64,000 bases of DNA from DALYLB01 sp964468345. Its GTDB lineage: Bacteria > Acidobacteriota > Blastocatellia > RBC074. Below, piece after piece: positions 30,115-40,348 of this stretch. Made by a program: the position numbers and the translations under genes. Numbering within the stretch: position 1 is the first letter of the stretch; each line of letters begins with the position of its first letter. The stretch spans positions 28,904-92,903 of the forward strand of contig CAYXVZ010000017.1 in the NCBI GenBank assembly GCA_964468345.1, given 5' to 3'. The notes under the pieces are model-generated. The model ran no database searches and was not told where the DNA came from. It saw only the letters and a program-made list of their open reading frames with translations.

Positions 30115-31368
30115 ATGACGATCGAAAACAAATCTCGACGCAATTTTGTGGCGGGCACGATTGGAACCGGCGCGGTGCTCACGGCGGGTGAATGGAATCG
30201 AGTTCTCGGAGCGAACGATCGGGTTCGGTTGGGCATCATCGGACCCGGCGCGCGCGGGCAGGAATTGATGAATGCCTTCAAGGAAGCGCCCAACGCGGAA
30301 TGGGTGGCGGCGGCGGATATTTATACGCGGCGTCATCAGGAAGTGAAAAAGATCGCGCCGGCGATTCAGACCTACAGCGATCATCGCAAGCTGCTCGAAT
30401 CGAAAGATGTCGATGCGGTGATTGTGGCGTCGCCGTTGCACTGCCATTCGCGCCATTTCATCGACACGCTGGCGGCGGGCAAGGATCTGTATTGCGAGAA
30501 GACGCTGACGTGGTCGATCGACGAAGCCGATGCCTGCCTGGCCGCGGCGAAAAAAGTCGCCGGCAAACGCGTCATCGGCGTGGGCCAGCAGCACAACAGC
30601 GCGGGCTATTTCGTCGATGCCCGCAAATGGATCAAGGATGGGCTGGCTGGGAAGGTGACTTCGGTTGAAATGTGGATGAGCCGCAACACGCCCCGCGGCA
30701 GGGGGCAATGGGTGCGCCCGATTCCCGAGGATTGCAAGGCGGAGAACGTCGACTGGAAGGCGTTTCTCAATGGCCGTCCCAATCGTCCCTTCGATCCGAA
30801 CAAATTCATCAACTGGCGATTGTACTGGGAATTCTCGGGCGGCAACGTTACGGAAAACATGGTTCACCAGATCGGCTGGGTGATCGGCGCCCTGGATCTG
30901 GGCGTGCCCACGGCGGCCTATATGTCGGGCGGCGTGCTCTCTGAAAAAGACGGCCGCGAAGTCCCCGACACGATCTCGGTTGTGCTCGATTATCCGAACG
31001 ACATGGTCGTTTCGTGGCAATCGACCTTCAGCAATAGTCGCTTCGGCCTCGGCATCCGCATTCTCGGCTCGGACGGCACGGTCGAATGGCTGGCCGGCAC
31101 GACGGATATGGTTTCGGGCAAATCGGCCTCCGGCTGGGGCTATGCGCCGGAAAAAATGAATAATCCGAACGGCCAGGCGATCAAGGGCGAAGCCAGGGGC
31201 GACAACCACTATGCCAACTTCGTCGAATGCGTCCGCTCCCGCAAAGAGCCGAACGCCTCTGTCGAACTCGGCTATCGCTCCGCCATTGCAGCTCACATGG
31301 CGAACCTCTCCTATCGCCGCAAACAACGCGTGACGCTGGAGGGGGCGAAGCAAATGGCAAAGAGCTAG
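30115..31368 (+). CDS. Tat-exported Gfo/Idh/MocA-family oxidoreductase
   Basis: 417 residues with GAGAGGA upstream. The N-terminus ENKSRRNFVAGTIGTGAVL is a twin-arginine signal. The NAD(P) Rossmann motif is LGIIGPGARGQELM, followed by VDAVIVASPLHCHSRHFIDTLAAGKDLYCEKTLTWS, where the EKT/EKP motif marks the family. Such exported members act on sugars or inositol derivatives with a tightly bound cofactor. The gene lies between the TonB receptor and the amine oxidase. A second family member is at 58807. Confidence 0.9.
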   Translation: MTIENKSRRNFVAGTIGTGAVLTAGEWNRVLGANDRVRLGIIGPGARGQELMNAFKEAPNAEWVAAADIYTRRHQEVKKIAPAIQTYSDHRKLLESKDVDAVIVASPLHCHSRHFIDTLAAGKDLYCEKTLTWSIDEADACLAAAKKVAGKRVIGVGQQHNSAGYFVDARKWIKDGLAGKVTSVEMWMSRNTPRGRGQWVRPIPEDCKAENVDWKAFLNGRPNRPFDPNKFINWRLYWEFSGGNVTENMVHQIGWVIGALDLGVPTAAYMSGGVLSEKDGREVPDTISVVLDYPNDMVVSWQSTFSNSRFGLGIRILGSDGTVEWLAGTTDMVSGKSASGWGYAPEKMNNPNGQAIKGEARGDNHYANFVECVRSRKEPNASVELGYRSAIAAHMANLSYRRKQRVTLEGAKQMAKS

Positions 31369-31604
31369 TCGGCAGAAAGAAGTAGGCAGGAGGCAGCGGC
31401 AGTCGGCAGGATTTACGCGCAGATCAAACTGACTGCCGGTACTCCAACCGCGGTAGAAACAGGAGGCAGTTGGTTGTTCAAGAATTAGGCCTCACTTGAA
31501 CAACCAACTGCCTCCTTCTTTTTCAGCTATTGCAATAATCGCAGTCACTGCGATCTTCGCCTGAACCCTGCCGACTGCCGCTGCCTCCTGCCTCCTAGCT
31601 TTTT
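31353..31604. repeat. Inverted repeat extending into both convergent gene ends
   Basis: GGCAGGAGGCAGCGGCAGTC on the left is mirrored on the right (31567-31597). The symmetry continues into coding DNA: the oxidoreductase ends ATGGCAAAGAGCTAG and the amine oxidase, on the other strand, ends ATGGCAAAAAGCTAG, so both proteins end in MAKS. A strong terminator is nested in the middle. Confidence 0.8.
31462..31524 (+). terminator. Rho-independent terminator
   Basis: GGAGGCAGTTGGTTGTTCAA (31462-31481) pairs perfectly with its complement ending at 31515, then TTCTTTTT. It should end the oxidoreductase transcript. Confidence 0.85.
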
Positions 31605-33046
31605 GCCATCACTTCCCTGGACGCCCGATGTCCCGATTCGATCGCGCCCTGCATCCAGCCGGCCCAGGGCGAAGTATGTTCGCCCGCGAAATGGATGCGG
31701 CCTTCGGCTTTAGCGACATGCGGCAGGATCGAAAACATCTCGCCCGGTTTGAGAATGGAGATCGCTCCACGCGAGTACTCGTCCGAATCCCACGAATAAG
31801 AAGCGCCGCCTTCGAAATGCTCCCGCACGCCGGGGAAGAGTTGATGCAGCCGATCGATCGTATCGTCAAAGCCGCGATTGGGCAGCGTCGCCAGGCGTTG
31901 GGCCTGCGCGCCGGAAAGGGAACTGGTCAGAATGCCGCGGCTGCCCGGCTGGTCGAAGGTCGTATGCCAGACATCCTCGGGCAGATCGGTTTCGGCGAAT
32001 CCGCTCAAGCCATCGCGTTCCCAGTGCCGCTTGCGCGTCTGCAGAAAAATGCGCGTCACGGAATCATAGGAATGGCGCTCGATCGCGCGTTTCTTATCCG
32101 GCGTGAAAGCCGGCGCGATTTCGATCTGGCGCAGCACTGTGAAGGGCAGCGTGCAGATCACATAATCCGCCGACAGTTTTTCGGCTTTGCCCGCCTGTCG
32201 ATAGGTCACGCGGACTTCGTCTTCGCTCTGCTCGATCTTGATCACCGGCGCGCCATAACGGATTTTGTCCGCAAGCCGGCTGGCAAAGGCTTTCGGCAAA
32301 AGATCGTTGCCTCCCTTGATCTTGAACACCTCCCGCTCTTCCAGGGCCAGCGCCGCGTCGCGCAGCCACCAGAGCGCCGAGATGCGGTCTTCCTCAGGCC
32401 GGTAATACGGCATTTCCATCAAGGCGATCGCATCGGGGCTTGCCCCCTGTTCGCGCAGAAATTCAGAGAATGTAATCAGATCGTATTTCTTCAATTCCGG
32501 CGAAGGCCAATCGCTGTCTTCCGGGCGGCCGATTTCTTCCAGCACCTTGGCCGTGTACTTGTCCCAGAGATCCGCAATGCCGCCGGCGGATTCTTCCCGC
32601 TTCAACTCCAGCGATAACTGACCAACCTGCGGTTCGCCGCCGGCATCGACGCGATACTGGCGCCCTCGCAGGGAAACGTAACTGGAGGTTCCTTTCGGAT
32701 AAAAGGGAACCAATTCCAGGCCGAACATCTTGACGTATTTCATCGTCCAGAGATGATGATTGGGAATTCGCGCGGCGCCTGCTTCCGCATACAGGCCGTC
32801 GCAGAAGGGATCGCGCAATGTGTGCACACGGCCGCCAGGCCGCACGCGGGCTTCGAGAATGACGACATTATGCCCCGCCTGCGTCAGGTCGTATCCCGCC
32901 GTCAGGCCTGCCAGGCCCGCGCCGAGAATCAGAATTTTCTTTGCCGATTTTTCCCGATTCAGAGAACCTTGTCCTCGTACCGTCGATGTGGTTGCCAATG
33001 CCGCCAGCCCTTGTTTCAAAAAATCTCTTCGATCGCTTCGCATCAT
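31595..33046 (-). CDS. Tat-exported flavin monoamine oxidase-like protein
   Basis: 483 residues from the ATG at 33046 (TGAGG lies about 11 bp upstream; an upstream GTG at 33058 is too close to that site). A twin-arginine-type signal (RSDRRDFLKQGLAALATT) precedes the FAD dinucleotide fold ILILGAGLAGLTAGYDLTQAG and the GG motif ARVRPGGRVHTLRDP. The C-terminal FAD contact is GRIHFAGEHTSPWAGWMQGAIESG, as in monoamine and L-amino-acid oxidases. It probably oxidises an amine or amino acid in the periplasm, releasing hydrogen peroxide. Substrate unknown. Confidence 0.9.
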   Translation of the reverse strand: MMRSDRRDFLKQGLAALATTSTVRGQGSLNREKSAKKILILGAGLAGLTAGYDLTQAGHNVVILEARVRPGGRVHTLRDPFCDGLYAEAGAARIPNHHLWTMKYVKMFGLELVPFYPKGTSSYVSLRGRQYRVDAGGEPQVGQLSLELKREESAGGIADLWDKYTAKVLEEIGRPEDSDWPSPELKKYDLITFSEFLREQGASPDAIALMEMPYYRPEEDRISALWWLRDAALALEEREVFKIKGGNDLLPKAFASRLADKIRYGAPVIKIEQSEDEVRVTYRQAGKAEKLSADYVICTLPFTVLRQIEIAPAFTPDKKRAIERHSYDSVTRIFLQTRKRHWERDGLSGFAETDLPEDVWHTTFDQPGSRGILTSSLSGAQAQRLATLPNRGFDDTIDRLHQLFPGVREHFEGGASYSWDSDEYSRGAISILKPGEMFSILPHVAKAEGRIHFAGEHTSPWAGWMQGAIESGHRASREVMAKS

Positions 33047-33222
33047 GATGGTATTCACCTCAGCATAACTGATTCATTTGTAAATGAATTTTGATTTTTA
33101 TTTGTCGAGAGGTAACTCTGCGAATAACACAATGGGGGAAGGTGACCGACTGCAAAATAACATAGCACAGCTTTGTGCCGTTGCAGCCTGTTTACAGGTT
33201 TATAATTGCGGAAGGAGGAAGG

Positions 33223-33420
33223 AGAGTGGCGAGTGGCGAGTGGCGAGGGGCGAGGGGCGAGGGGCGAGGGGCGAGTTGAGCGTGCTGCGTCAGCCGCGAG
33301 AAGCAAGTGAAAAATTCGGAATAAGAAAAAGCGGTGAATTGAATAATCAATTCACCGCTTTTGATTCAACTTGGCGCTGGGCGCTTTCAACTCGCCCCTC
33401 GCCCCTCACCACTCGTCCCT
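33223..33420. repeat. Inverted repeat, word GTGGCGAGTGGCGAGGGGCGAG
   Basis: Left: GGAGAGTGGCGAGTGGCGAG followed by several GGGGCGAG units. Right: CTCGCCCCTCGCCCCTCACCACTCG just before the ftsH stop codon. A terminator lies inside. Confidence 0.8.
33324..33364 (-). terminator. Terminator downstream of ftsH
   Basis: GCGGTGAATTGA and TCAATTCACCGC (33331-33358) form a perfect 12-bp stem with a 4-nt loop, flanked by A5 and T4. On the reverse strand it is followed by TTTTTCTTATT, fitting ftsH termination. Confidence 0.8.
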
Positions 33421-33424
33421 GCCT

Positions 33425-35350
<1,926 letters not shown>

Positions 35351-35491
35351 CTACCTCCGTATATAACCTCCGGCCCATTCTATCTCATTCGAGGTTCTTC
35401 GTCCCCTAATTTCTTTAGTCCTGACGGCCAAAGACGCGGGAAAACAGGATTTCGTTTCGAGAAAGAGTTCTTTGTATGAAAGGAAATTGTG

Positions 35492-36922
35492 TCAAAACTT
35501 ACGCACTTTCTGAGCAATGATTAAGACAACATCTTCCGCGCCCTTTTCGCTCGCGGCCTGGCCGTCGAAATCGCGCGCGACGGGCAGGCCGGGAGACCAG
35601 ATAATTTGATTATCGGCCGAAACCAGAACGGGATGAGTATCTCGTTCTGAAAGGAGAATTTTGTTTCGAATCAATAACGTTTTCAGTTTGATTTTATTTC
35701 TGCGGCCGGCCGGAATATAAGCGTCGCCGGGCCGGCGGCTGCGCAGAAAGAGCTCGGCGGGCAACGATTCACCGCGAAGCACCGCCATTCCATTCGTCGG
35801 GACGAGCGTTTTTTCCGCGCCGGACAACACTTGAAACAGATATTGGCCGAATGTCTGAGGCTGATCTTTTGGCAAGAGAACGGTCTGGAAATCAGGCGCG
35901 CCGCTTTCCTCGACCCGATGGGACAGCGTCAGCCAGTCAAATTCGCGAAGGACGGTCCATTTCCCCGGCAATTCTGTTTTTCGGCCCGATTGGCCGGGGC
36001 GGAGGAGTTTTTCCACAGCGGCCAGATGTCCTGCGTCGAGCATCTCGGGCTTTCCTCCCGCTTCCCGAAGCCAGCCGCGGAGCATTCTGCGGCGGAGGGG
36101 GGCTGGCGCCGCGATGAATTTAGGCACATACAGGCGATTTCCTGAGGAATCGGGCGGCGGTACCGGCGTCGCCCGTCGGAGTTCGTCCGCCAATTTTGTC
36201 AGAAATTCACCGTCCTCGGCGCTTTGCTGTCCCAAACGGAGCAGGGCCTCATCCGCGCGCGGACTCAGGCTGCGCAATAGCGGAACCAGTTCGTGCCGGA
36301 TCCGATTCCGCGTGAAGTCGGGCGAAAAATTGCTCGCGTCGTCGCGATAGTCCAGGTGGTAATGCTCGCAATGGGCCAGGACTTCGCGGCGAGAAACCTC
36401 CAGCAGCGGCCGGGCCAGCGTTGTACTTTCGCCGAGGGCTCGAAGCGCATGGACGCCGCGCAGTCCCTCCGGGCCGGTTCCGCGCAGCATCCGCATCAAC
36501 AGCGTTTCGACCTGATCATCGCGGGTGTGGCCGGTCAGAACGAATGAGGCATTCCGGACCAAGGCGACTTTTTGCAGAAAGGCATAGCGGAGATTGCGAG
36601 CCGTGGCTTCCAGATTCCCTCCGGTGCGGGCGGTTTCTTCCGCAACCGCCATGCGGTCGGTAACGATGGACAGGCCATGGGATTTCGCCAGCGCAATGAC
36701 GAAGGCTTCATCGGCATCCGAATCCGGTCCGCGGAGCAGATGATTCAAATGCGCGACGATGATTCCATCTCTCGGGGCCGATTGCCGCTCTCGCAGGCGC
36801 AGGATGCCATCCAGCAGGGCTGTGGAATCCGCGCCGCCCGACACGGCCAGCACCAGCCGGTCCGCCGGCTCGATTCCATAACGGCGAAGGGCCGCCGTCA
36901 TTTTTTTCTCGAGTTCCGTCAT
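35492..36922 (-). CDS. tilS: tRNA(Ile)-lysidine synthase TilS
   Basis: 476 residues. The PP-loop is LAVSGGADSTALL at about 26-38, followed by VAHLNHLLRGPDSDADEAFV, VLTGHTRDDQVETLLMRMLRG and the RPLLEVSRREVLAHC region. The C-terminal TilS substrate-binding and B3/B4-like part follows (FLRSRRPGDAYIPAGRRNKIKLKTLLI). The enzyme uses ATP and lysine to convert C34 of the CAU-anticodon tRNA(Ile) to lysidine. Upstream of ftsH on the same strand. Confidence 0.95.
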   Translation of the reverse strand: MTELEKKMTAALRRYGIEPADRLVLAVSGGADSTALLDGILRLRERQSAPRDGIIVAHLNHLLRGPDSDADEAFVIALAKSHGLSIVTDRMAVAEETARTGGNLEATARNLRYAFLQKVALVRNASFVLTGHTRDDQVETLLMRMLRGTGPEGLRGVHALRALGESTTLARPLLEVSRREVLAHCEHYHLDYRDDASNFSPDFTRNRIRHELVPLLRSLSPRADEALLRLGQQSAEDGEFLTKLADELRRATPVPPPDSSGNRLYVPKFIAAPAPLRRRMLRGWLREAGGKPEMLDAGHLAAVEKLLRPGQSGRKTELPGKWTVLREFDWLTLSHRVEESGAPDFQTVLLPKDQPQTFGQYLFQVLSGAEKTLVPTNGMAVLRGESLPAELFLRSRRPGDAYIPAGRRNKIKLKTLLIRNKILLSERDTHPVLVSADNQIIWSPGLPVARDFDGQAASEKGAEDVVLIIAQKVRKF

Positions 36923-37041
36923 CGATAATCGGAGATTATACTGACCTTATCCAAAGAGCCGAATCGTCGGGGGATGTTTTTCGTTTGCGGAAATTGCGGT
37001 GATTGCGAATGCGTGTCTATTACAGTCTTCAACAATATCCC

Positions 37042-37569
37042 ATGCAGGGGCCTCTGATCAAAGCCCTCTGTCTCGCGAGCCTTTTTCTGTTCTCCGGATG
37101 CGGCCGCTCGACAGAGAAGCCTTTGCCCGCAATCGAAACCCTGGCCTGCGTGCCGAAAAATGAGCCGAGCCCCGGGCCGGCCTTTTCCATCGTTTCCGCA
37201 ATGGAAACGGCGGAGCATATTCGCTTGCGTATTCTGGTGAAAGCCGGGGAGGAAGCCGCTGTGTTTCAATTGCCCGTGTATCGAATGAGCGCCGGCCGCT
37301 GGCTGATCGGGAATGCGGGCCGCACTTATCTCATCGATGAGCTTTGCAGGGAGTACCGGTTGAAAGATCGAAAGTCGGTGACGGCGGCGGGCATCCCGCT
37401 TGACGGAAAGATCCCGCTGCGACCGGAGGAGAGCTATGAAGCGGATCTGCTCTTTCCGAAATTGATCCATCCGCTCAAGCTCGATCCCGCGCATCCGGAA
37501 AAGCCCGTCCGTCTCGTGCTCGTCTATGAAAAACGCGTCCTAGCTTTCAGTCTCAGCCCGGAGTTCTGA
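37042..37569 (+). CDS. Small predicted lipoprotein
   Basis: 175 residues from the ATG at 37042, chosen because the lipoprotein signal MQGPLIKALCLASLFLFSGCG starts there, with the lipobox LFSGC and lipid-bearing Cys20. Upstream in-frame starts at 37009 and 37003 remain possible; none has an obvious ribosome site. The mature part is unremarkable, with ETAEHIRLRILVKAGEEAAVFQL and LRPEESYEADLLFP suggesting a beta-rich domain. No family recognised. Its 3' end overlaps the convergent zinc-ribbon gene by 30 bp. Confidence 0.6.
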   Translation: MQGPLIKALCLASLFLFSGCGRSTEKPLPAIETLACVPKNEPSPGPAFSIVSAMETAEHIRLRILVKAGEEAAVFQLPVYRMSAGRWLIGNAGRTYLIDELCREYRLKDRKSVTAAGIPLDGKIPLRPEESYEADLLFPKLIHPLKLDPAHPEKPVRLVLVYEKRVLAFSLSPEF

Positions 37570-38196
37570 GGAGCCGAGCATCCCGGCTTCCGCGCCGGCA
37601 GCAGTGTTTTCTTCTTCGTTCAGTTTGGAATAAAAGGAATGATTGCAGCTTCGACAGGTGAAGGCCTTCCGGTCGCTTACCGAAAGGGCCGCGCGCTCGA
37701 ACATGGTGCGCTGTCGCCGTTTGGTCTTCTTTGAGCCGCATTCCGGGCACGCGGGGGGCGCGGATTTTGAAGCCTGACCTGGGGACGCCATCTCGTCCTC
37801 GCCATCCTTTTCCGCGCGTTGCGCATGAAGCTTCAAGATCTGTGTCTGCAGTTCTCCCTCGATGGGAAGAATCTGGCCCGTGACGACTTCGCCGGTTGGT
37901 GCGGTTTGCAGGCTGAGTTTGATCCGGTCGAGCGAGCCCGCTTTTTCCGATTGCGCTTCCGCAAGATTCTCGCGCAATTCGCTCAGAACGACCGGAGGCG
38001 CCTCCTGGCCGGAGGGCGAGCCGGATAATTTCCGCCGCGAGCGATGACTCTTCGGCGGCAACGGCGAAAACGCCTTGAATTGCCGATTGCAGTAATCGCA
38101 AAGCAATTTCCGAATCCCGAGGATGCGAAGAAAGAAGGGCGCCGGCACGTAATCATTGCGAATGCGTGTACTTTTGCATGAAGGACAGACTAACAT
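37540..38196 (-). CDS. Zinc-ribbon protein with two Cys4 knuckles
   Basis: 218 residues with AGGAGA upstream of the ATG. Two similar zinc ribbons frame a charged, low-complexity middle: CPSC at 4-7 with CDYC near 33-36, and CPEC near 149-152 with CRSC near 181-184. Both end in an aromatic run (CNRQFKAF, CNHSFYSK). This looks like a nucleic-acid- or protein-binding adaptor. It has no signal peptide. No family name is supported. It converges with and overlaps the lipoprotein gene. Confidence 0.65.
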   Translation of the reverse strand: MLVCPSCKSTRIRNDYVPAPFFLRILGIRKLLCDYCNRQFKAFSPLPPKSHRSRRKLSGSPSGQEAPPVVLSELRENLAEAQSEKAGSLDRIKLSLQTAPTGEVVTGQILPIEGELQTQILKLHAQRAEKDGEDEMASPGQASKSAPPACPECGSKKTKRRQRTMFERAALSVSDRKAFTCRSCNHSFYSKLNEEENTAAGAEAGMLGSSELRAETES

Positions 38197-38518
38197 GTCA
38201 GAAATTCTCCTAACCTGATGGCTCGTGCCCGTATTGTTTCAGAAGGAACGCCGCGTTGGGGGAGCAATATTCTGGTTTCGGCGGTTGCTATATGACAGCT
38301 GATTGTGAGGAGGTCAGTGTCGAAGCTCTTCTTCTTGAGACTTTCGGTTTATAGTCTTCGGAACCCTTTGCTGTCGAATAAAAACTCAAGTCGGATTCGT
38401 GATGTCTCAAAAGTAATAACAGCGGATACGGACCAGAGGCTAATGTATCATTTTTGGGCGGCGGAGGAAAAAGAAATTTCATTATCCCGCTTTCATTGCA
38501 GTATTCAATTTAAATTCT
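38197..38518. other. Intergenic region, no gene supported
   Basis: About 320 bp between the divergent zinc-ribbon and adenosine deaminase genes. It is more AT-rich than the surroundings toward its right half, as expected for promoters. A short open frame at 38305 runs into the deaminase gene in another frame and is not supported. Confidence 0.45.
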
Positions 38519-39571
38519 ATGGAAAACAAGGTCCTAAAGCGTTTCATCCATCGCATGCCGAAGGTCGAACTGCATGTTCATCTCGAAGGCGCGATACAAC
38601 CGGCAACCTTGCTTGAACTTGCGCGCCGCAATGGCGTGCCGCTCCCGGCCTCGAATGTCGAGGACATGCAGCGATGGTATCGCTTCACGGATTTCAAGCA
38701 TTTCATCGAAATTTATCTGACCATCTCCTCCTGCATCTGCACGCCCGAAGACATCGAGCTCATCGCGCGCGACTTTTTGCGCGGGCAGGCCGCGCAGAAT
38801 ATTTTGCACAGCGAAGTCACCTTCACGCCCTATACGCATTTCAGCACCAACCGGCAGATTCCATTTGATGAACAGTTCGACGCGCTCACGCGGGCGCGGG
38901 ACTGGGCGGCGCGAGAGCTCGACATCAGTTGCGGGTGGGTTTTCGATATTGCCCGGAATGTTCGCCCGATCGAGCATGGATTGACCGTCGCGGAATGGGC
39001 GATTCGCGGAAAAGATCGGGGCGTCGTGGGCTTCGGCCTCGGAGGCCTGGAAGCGGGAAATCCGCCGGAACTGTTTGCCGAGGCCTTCGCGATGGCCCGA
39101 GCGGCGGGGCTTGCGTCCGTGCCGCATGCCGGCGAAGTCGCCGGCGCCGAGAGCGTGCGCGGCGCGATCGAAATTCTTGAAGCGGTTCGCATCGGCCATG
39201 GCGTGCGCTGCCTGGAAGATGAATCGGTGGTCCAGGAACTGCGCAGGCGACAGACGCCGCTCGAAGTCTGTCCCACCAGCAATGTCTGCCTCGGCGTCGC
39301 GGCGGATCTCGCCTCGCATCCATTGCCGCGCCTGCTCGACGCGGGGCTCTTTGTCACGATCAATTCGGACGATCCGCCCATGTTCAATACGACGCTGACC
39401 GAGGAATATCTGCGGGTCGCTGACGCGTTCGATCTGGGGATCGAGATTATCGAGGGGCTCGCCTTCAATGCCCTGCGCGCGTCGCTGGTCGCGGGGGCGA
39501 TGCGCGAAAAGCTCGAAGAGCGATTCAGGAAGGAGATGAGCGAGTTGCGACGGCACCTGGCGGCTGAATGA
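38519..39571 (+). CDS. add: Adenosine deaminase
   Basis: 350 residues. Metal and catalytic motifs of the adenyl-deaminase family are present: MPKVELHVHLEGA (His19, His21), SVPHAGEVAGAESV with the zinc His and catalytic Glu, RIGHGVRCLEDE, LEVCPTSNVCLG and FVTINSDDPPMFNTTLTEEY. It hydrolyses adenosine (or deoxyadenosine) to inosine and ammonia in purine salvage. An internal start at MPKVELH (38555) is possible because no clear ribosome site precedes 38519. An adenine-specific variant cannot be fully excluded. Confidence 0.88.
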   Translation: MENKVLKRFIHRMPKVELHVHLEGAIQPATLLELARRNGVPLPASNVEDMQRWYRFTDFKHFIEIYLTISSCICTPEDIELIARDFLRGQAAQNILHSEVTFTPYTHFSTNRQIPFDEQFDALTRARDWAARELDISCGWVFDIARNVRPIEHGLTVAEWAIRGKDRGVVGFGLGGLEAGNPPELFAEAFAMARAAGLASVPHAGEVAGAESVRGAIEILEAVRIGHGVRCLEDESVVQELRRRQTPLEVCPTSNVCLGVAADLASHPLPRLLDAGLFVTINSDDPPMFNTTLTEEYLRVADAFDLGIEIIEGLAFNALRASLVAGAMREKLEERFRKEMSELRRHLAAE

Positions 39572-39589
39572 ACCGGAACGCGGAGAGAT

Positions 39590-40348
39590 TCAAAGCCCCA
39601 GCAACTCGCGAAGTTTTCGGGACTGGCGTTCGCTGACCTGGATTTCAGTGGCAGCTTGATCGTTCATCATCAGCAGAAAGCTGCCTTTGCCCATAGGAGC
39701 GATTTCCCTCACTTTCCGAAGATTGACGATCACCGAACGATGCGCGCGGAAAAAGGGCGGCGTCGTCAGCCGGGCCTCCAGATCATTGATCTGGTAATCC
39801 GTCCAGAAATTCCCGTTTTCAGTGTGAATGTGCAGCAATCCGTCCTCGATTCGCAGAAAGACCACCTGCTCTGGCCGAATCAATAAATAACGATCCCGTT
39901 TCCGGGCTACCAACTGAGCGAGCGGCGCGATGGGCGGCATGGCGCGAAGGAGCCGCTGTTCGGATTCCGCCTGCGACTGGTTAGCGGCCAGGAGTTGCGC
40001 GCGTTCGACGGCCTGGCGCAATCGATCCCGATGGATGGGTTTGAGAAGATAGGCCAGTGCGTTCGCCTCGAATGCGGCCAGCGCATGTTCGTCGAATGCC
40101 GTGGCAAAAATGACAAGCGGCAGCGGGTTCGAGGCCGGCAGCGCCTGCAGGACTTCAAATCCGTTCAGTTCCGGCATCTGTACATCGAGGAAGACCAAAT
40201 TCGGCTGCAGGGATTGAATCGAGGCGACGGCGGCCAGTCCATCGGCCGCTTCGCCGATGATATTGACCTCAGGATGCGCCGAGAGCAGCTTCCTGAGCCG
40301 CGATCGCGCCGGTGCTTCGTCGTCTATCAGAATCGTTCTGAGCTTCAT
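39590..40348 (-). CDS. LytTR-family response regulator
   Basis: 252 residues from MKLRTILIDDEAPARSRL, the usual beginning of a LytR/AlgR regulator; the frame is open further upstream but that lies inside the sensor gene. The receiver domain has the DDE acid pair, phospho-acceptor Asp in PNLVFLDVQMPELNG, and Lys in YLLKPIHRDRL. The C-terminal LytTR DNA-binding domain begins at LVARKRDRYLLIRPEQVVFLR and includes FFRAHRSVIVNLRKV. It overlaps the upstream sensor by 80 bp, so the pair is translationally coupled. Confidence 0.93.
   Translation of the reverse strand: MKLRTILIDDEAPARSRLRKLLSAHPEVNIIGEAADGLAAVASIQSLQPNLVFLDVQMPELNGFEVLQALPASNPLPLVIFATAFDEHALAAFEANALAYLLKPIHRDRLRQAVERAQLLAANQSQAESEQRLLRAMPPIAPLAQLVARKRDRYLLIRPEQVVFLRIEDGLLHIHTENGNFWTDYQINDLEARLTTPPFFRAHRSVIVNLRKVREIAPMGKGSFLLMMNDQAATEIQVSERQSRKLRELLGL

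Noticed and set aside
38305..38616. 104-residue frame before adenosine deaminase
   Set aside because: It overlaps the deaminase start in another frame, has no ribosome site and no recognisable motif.
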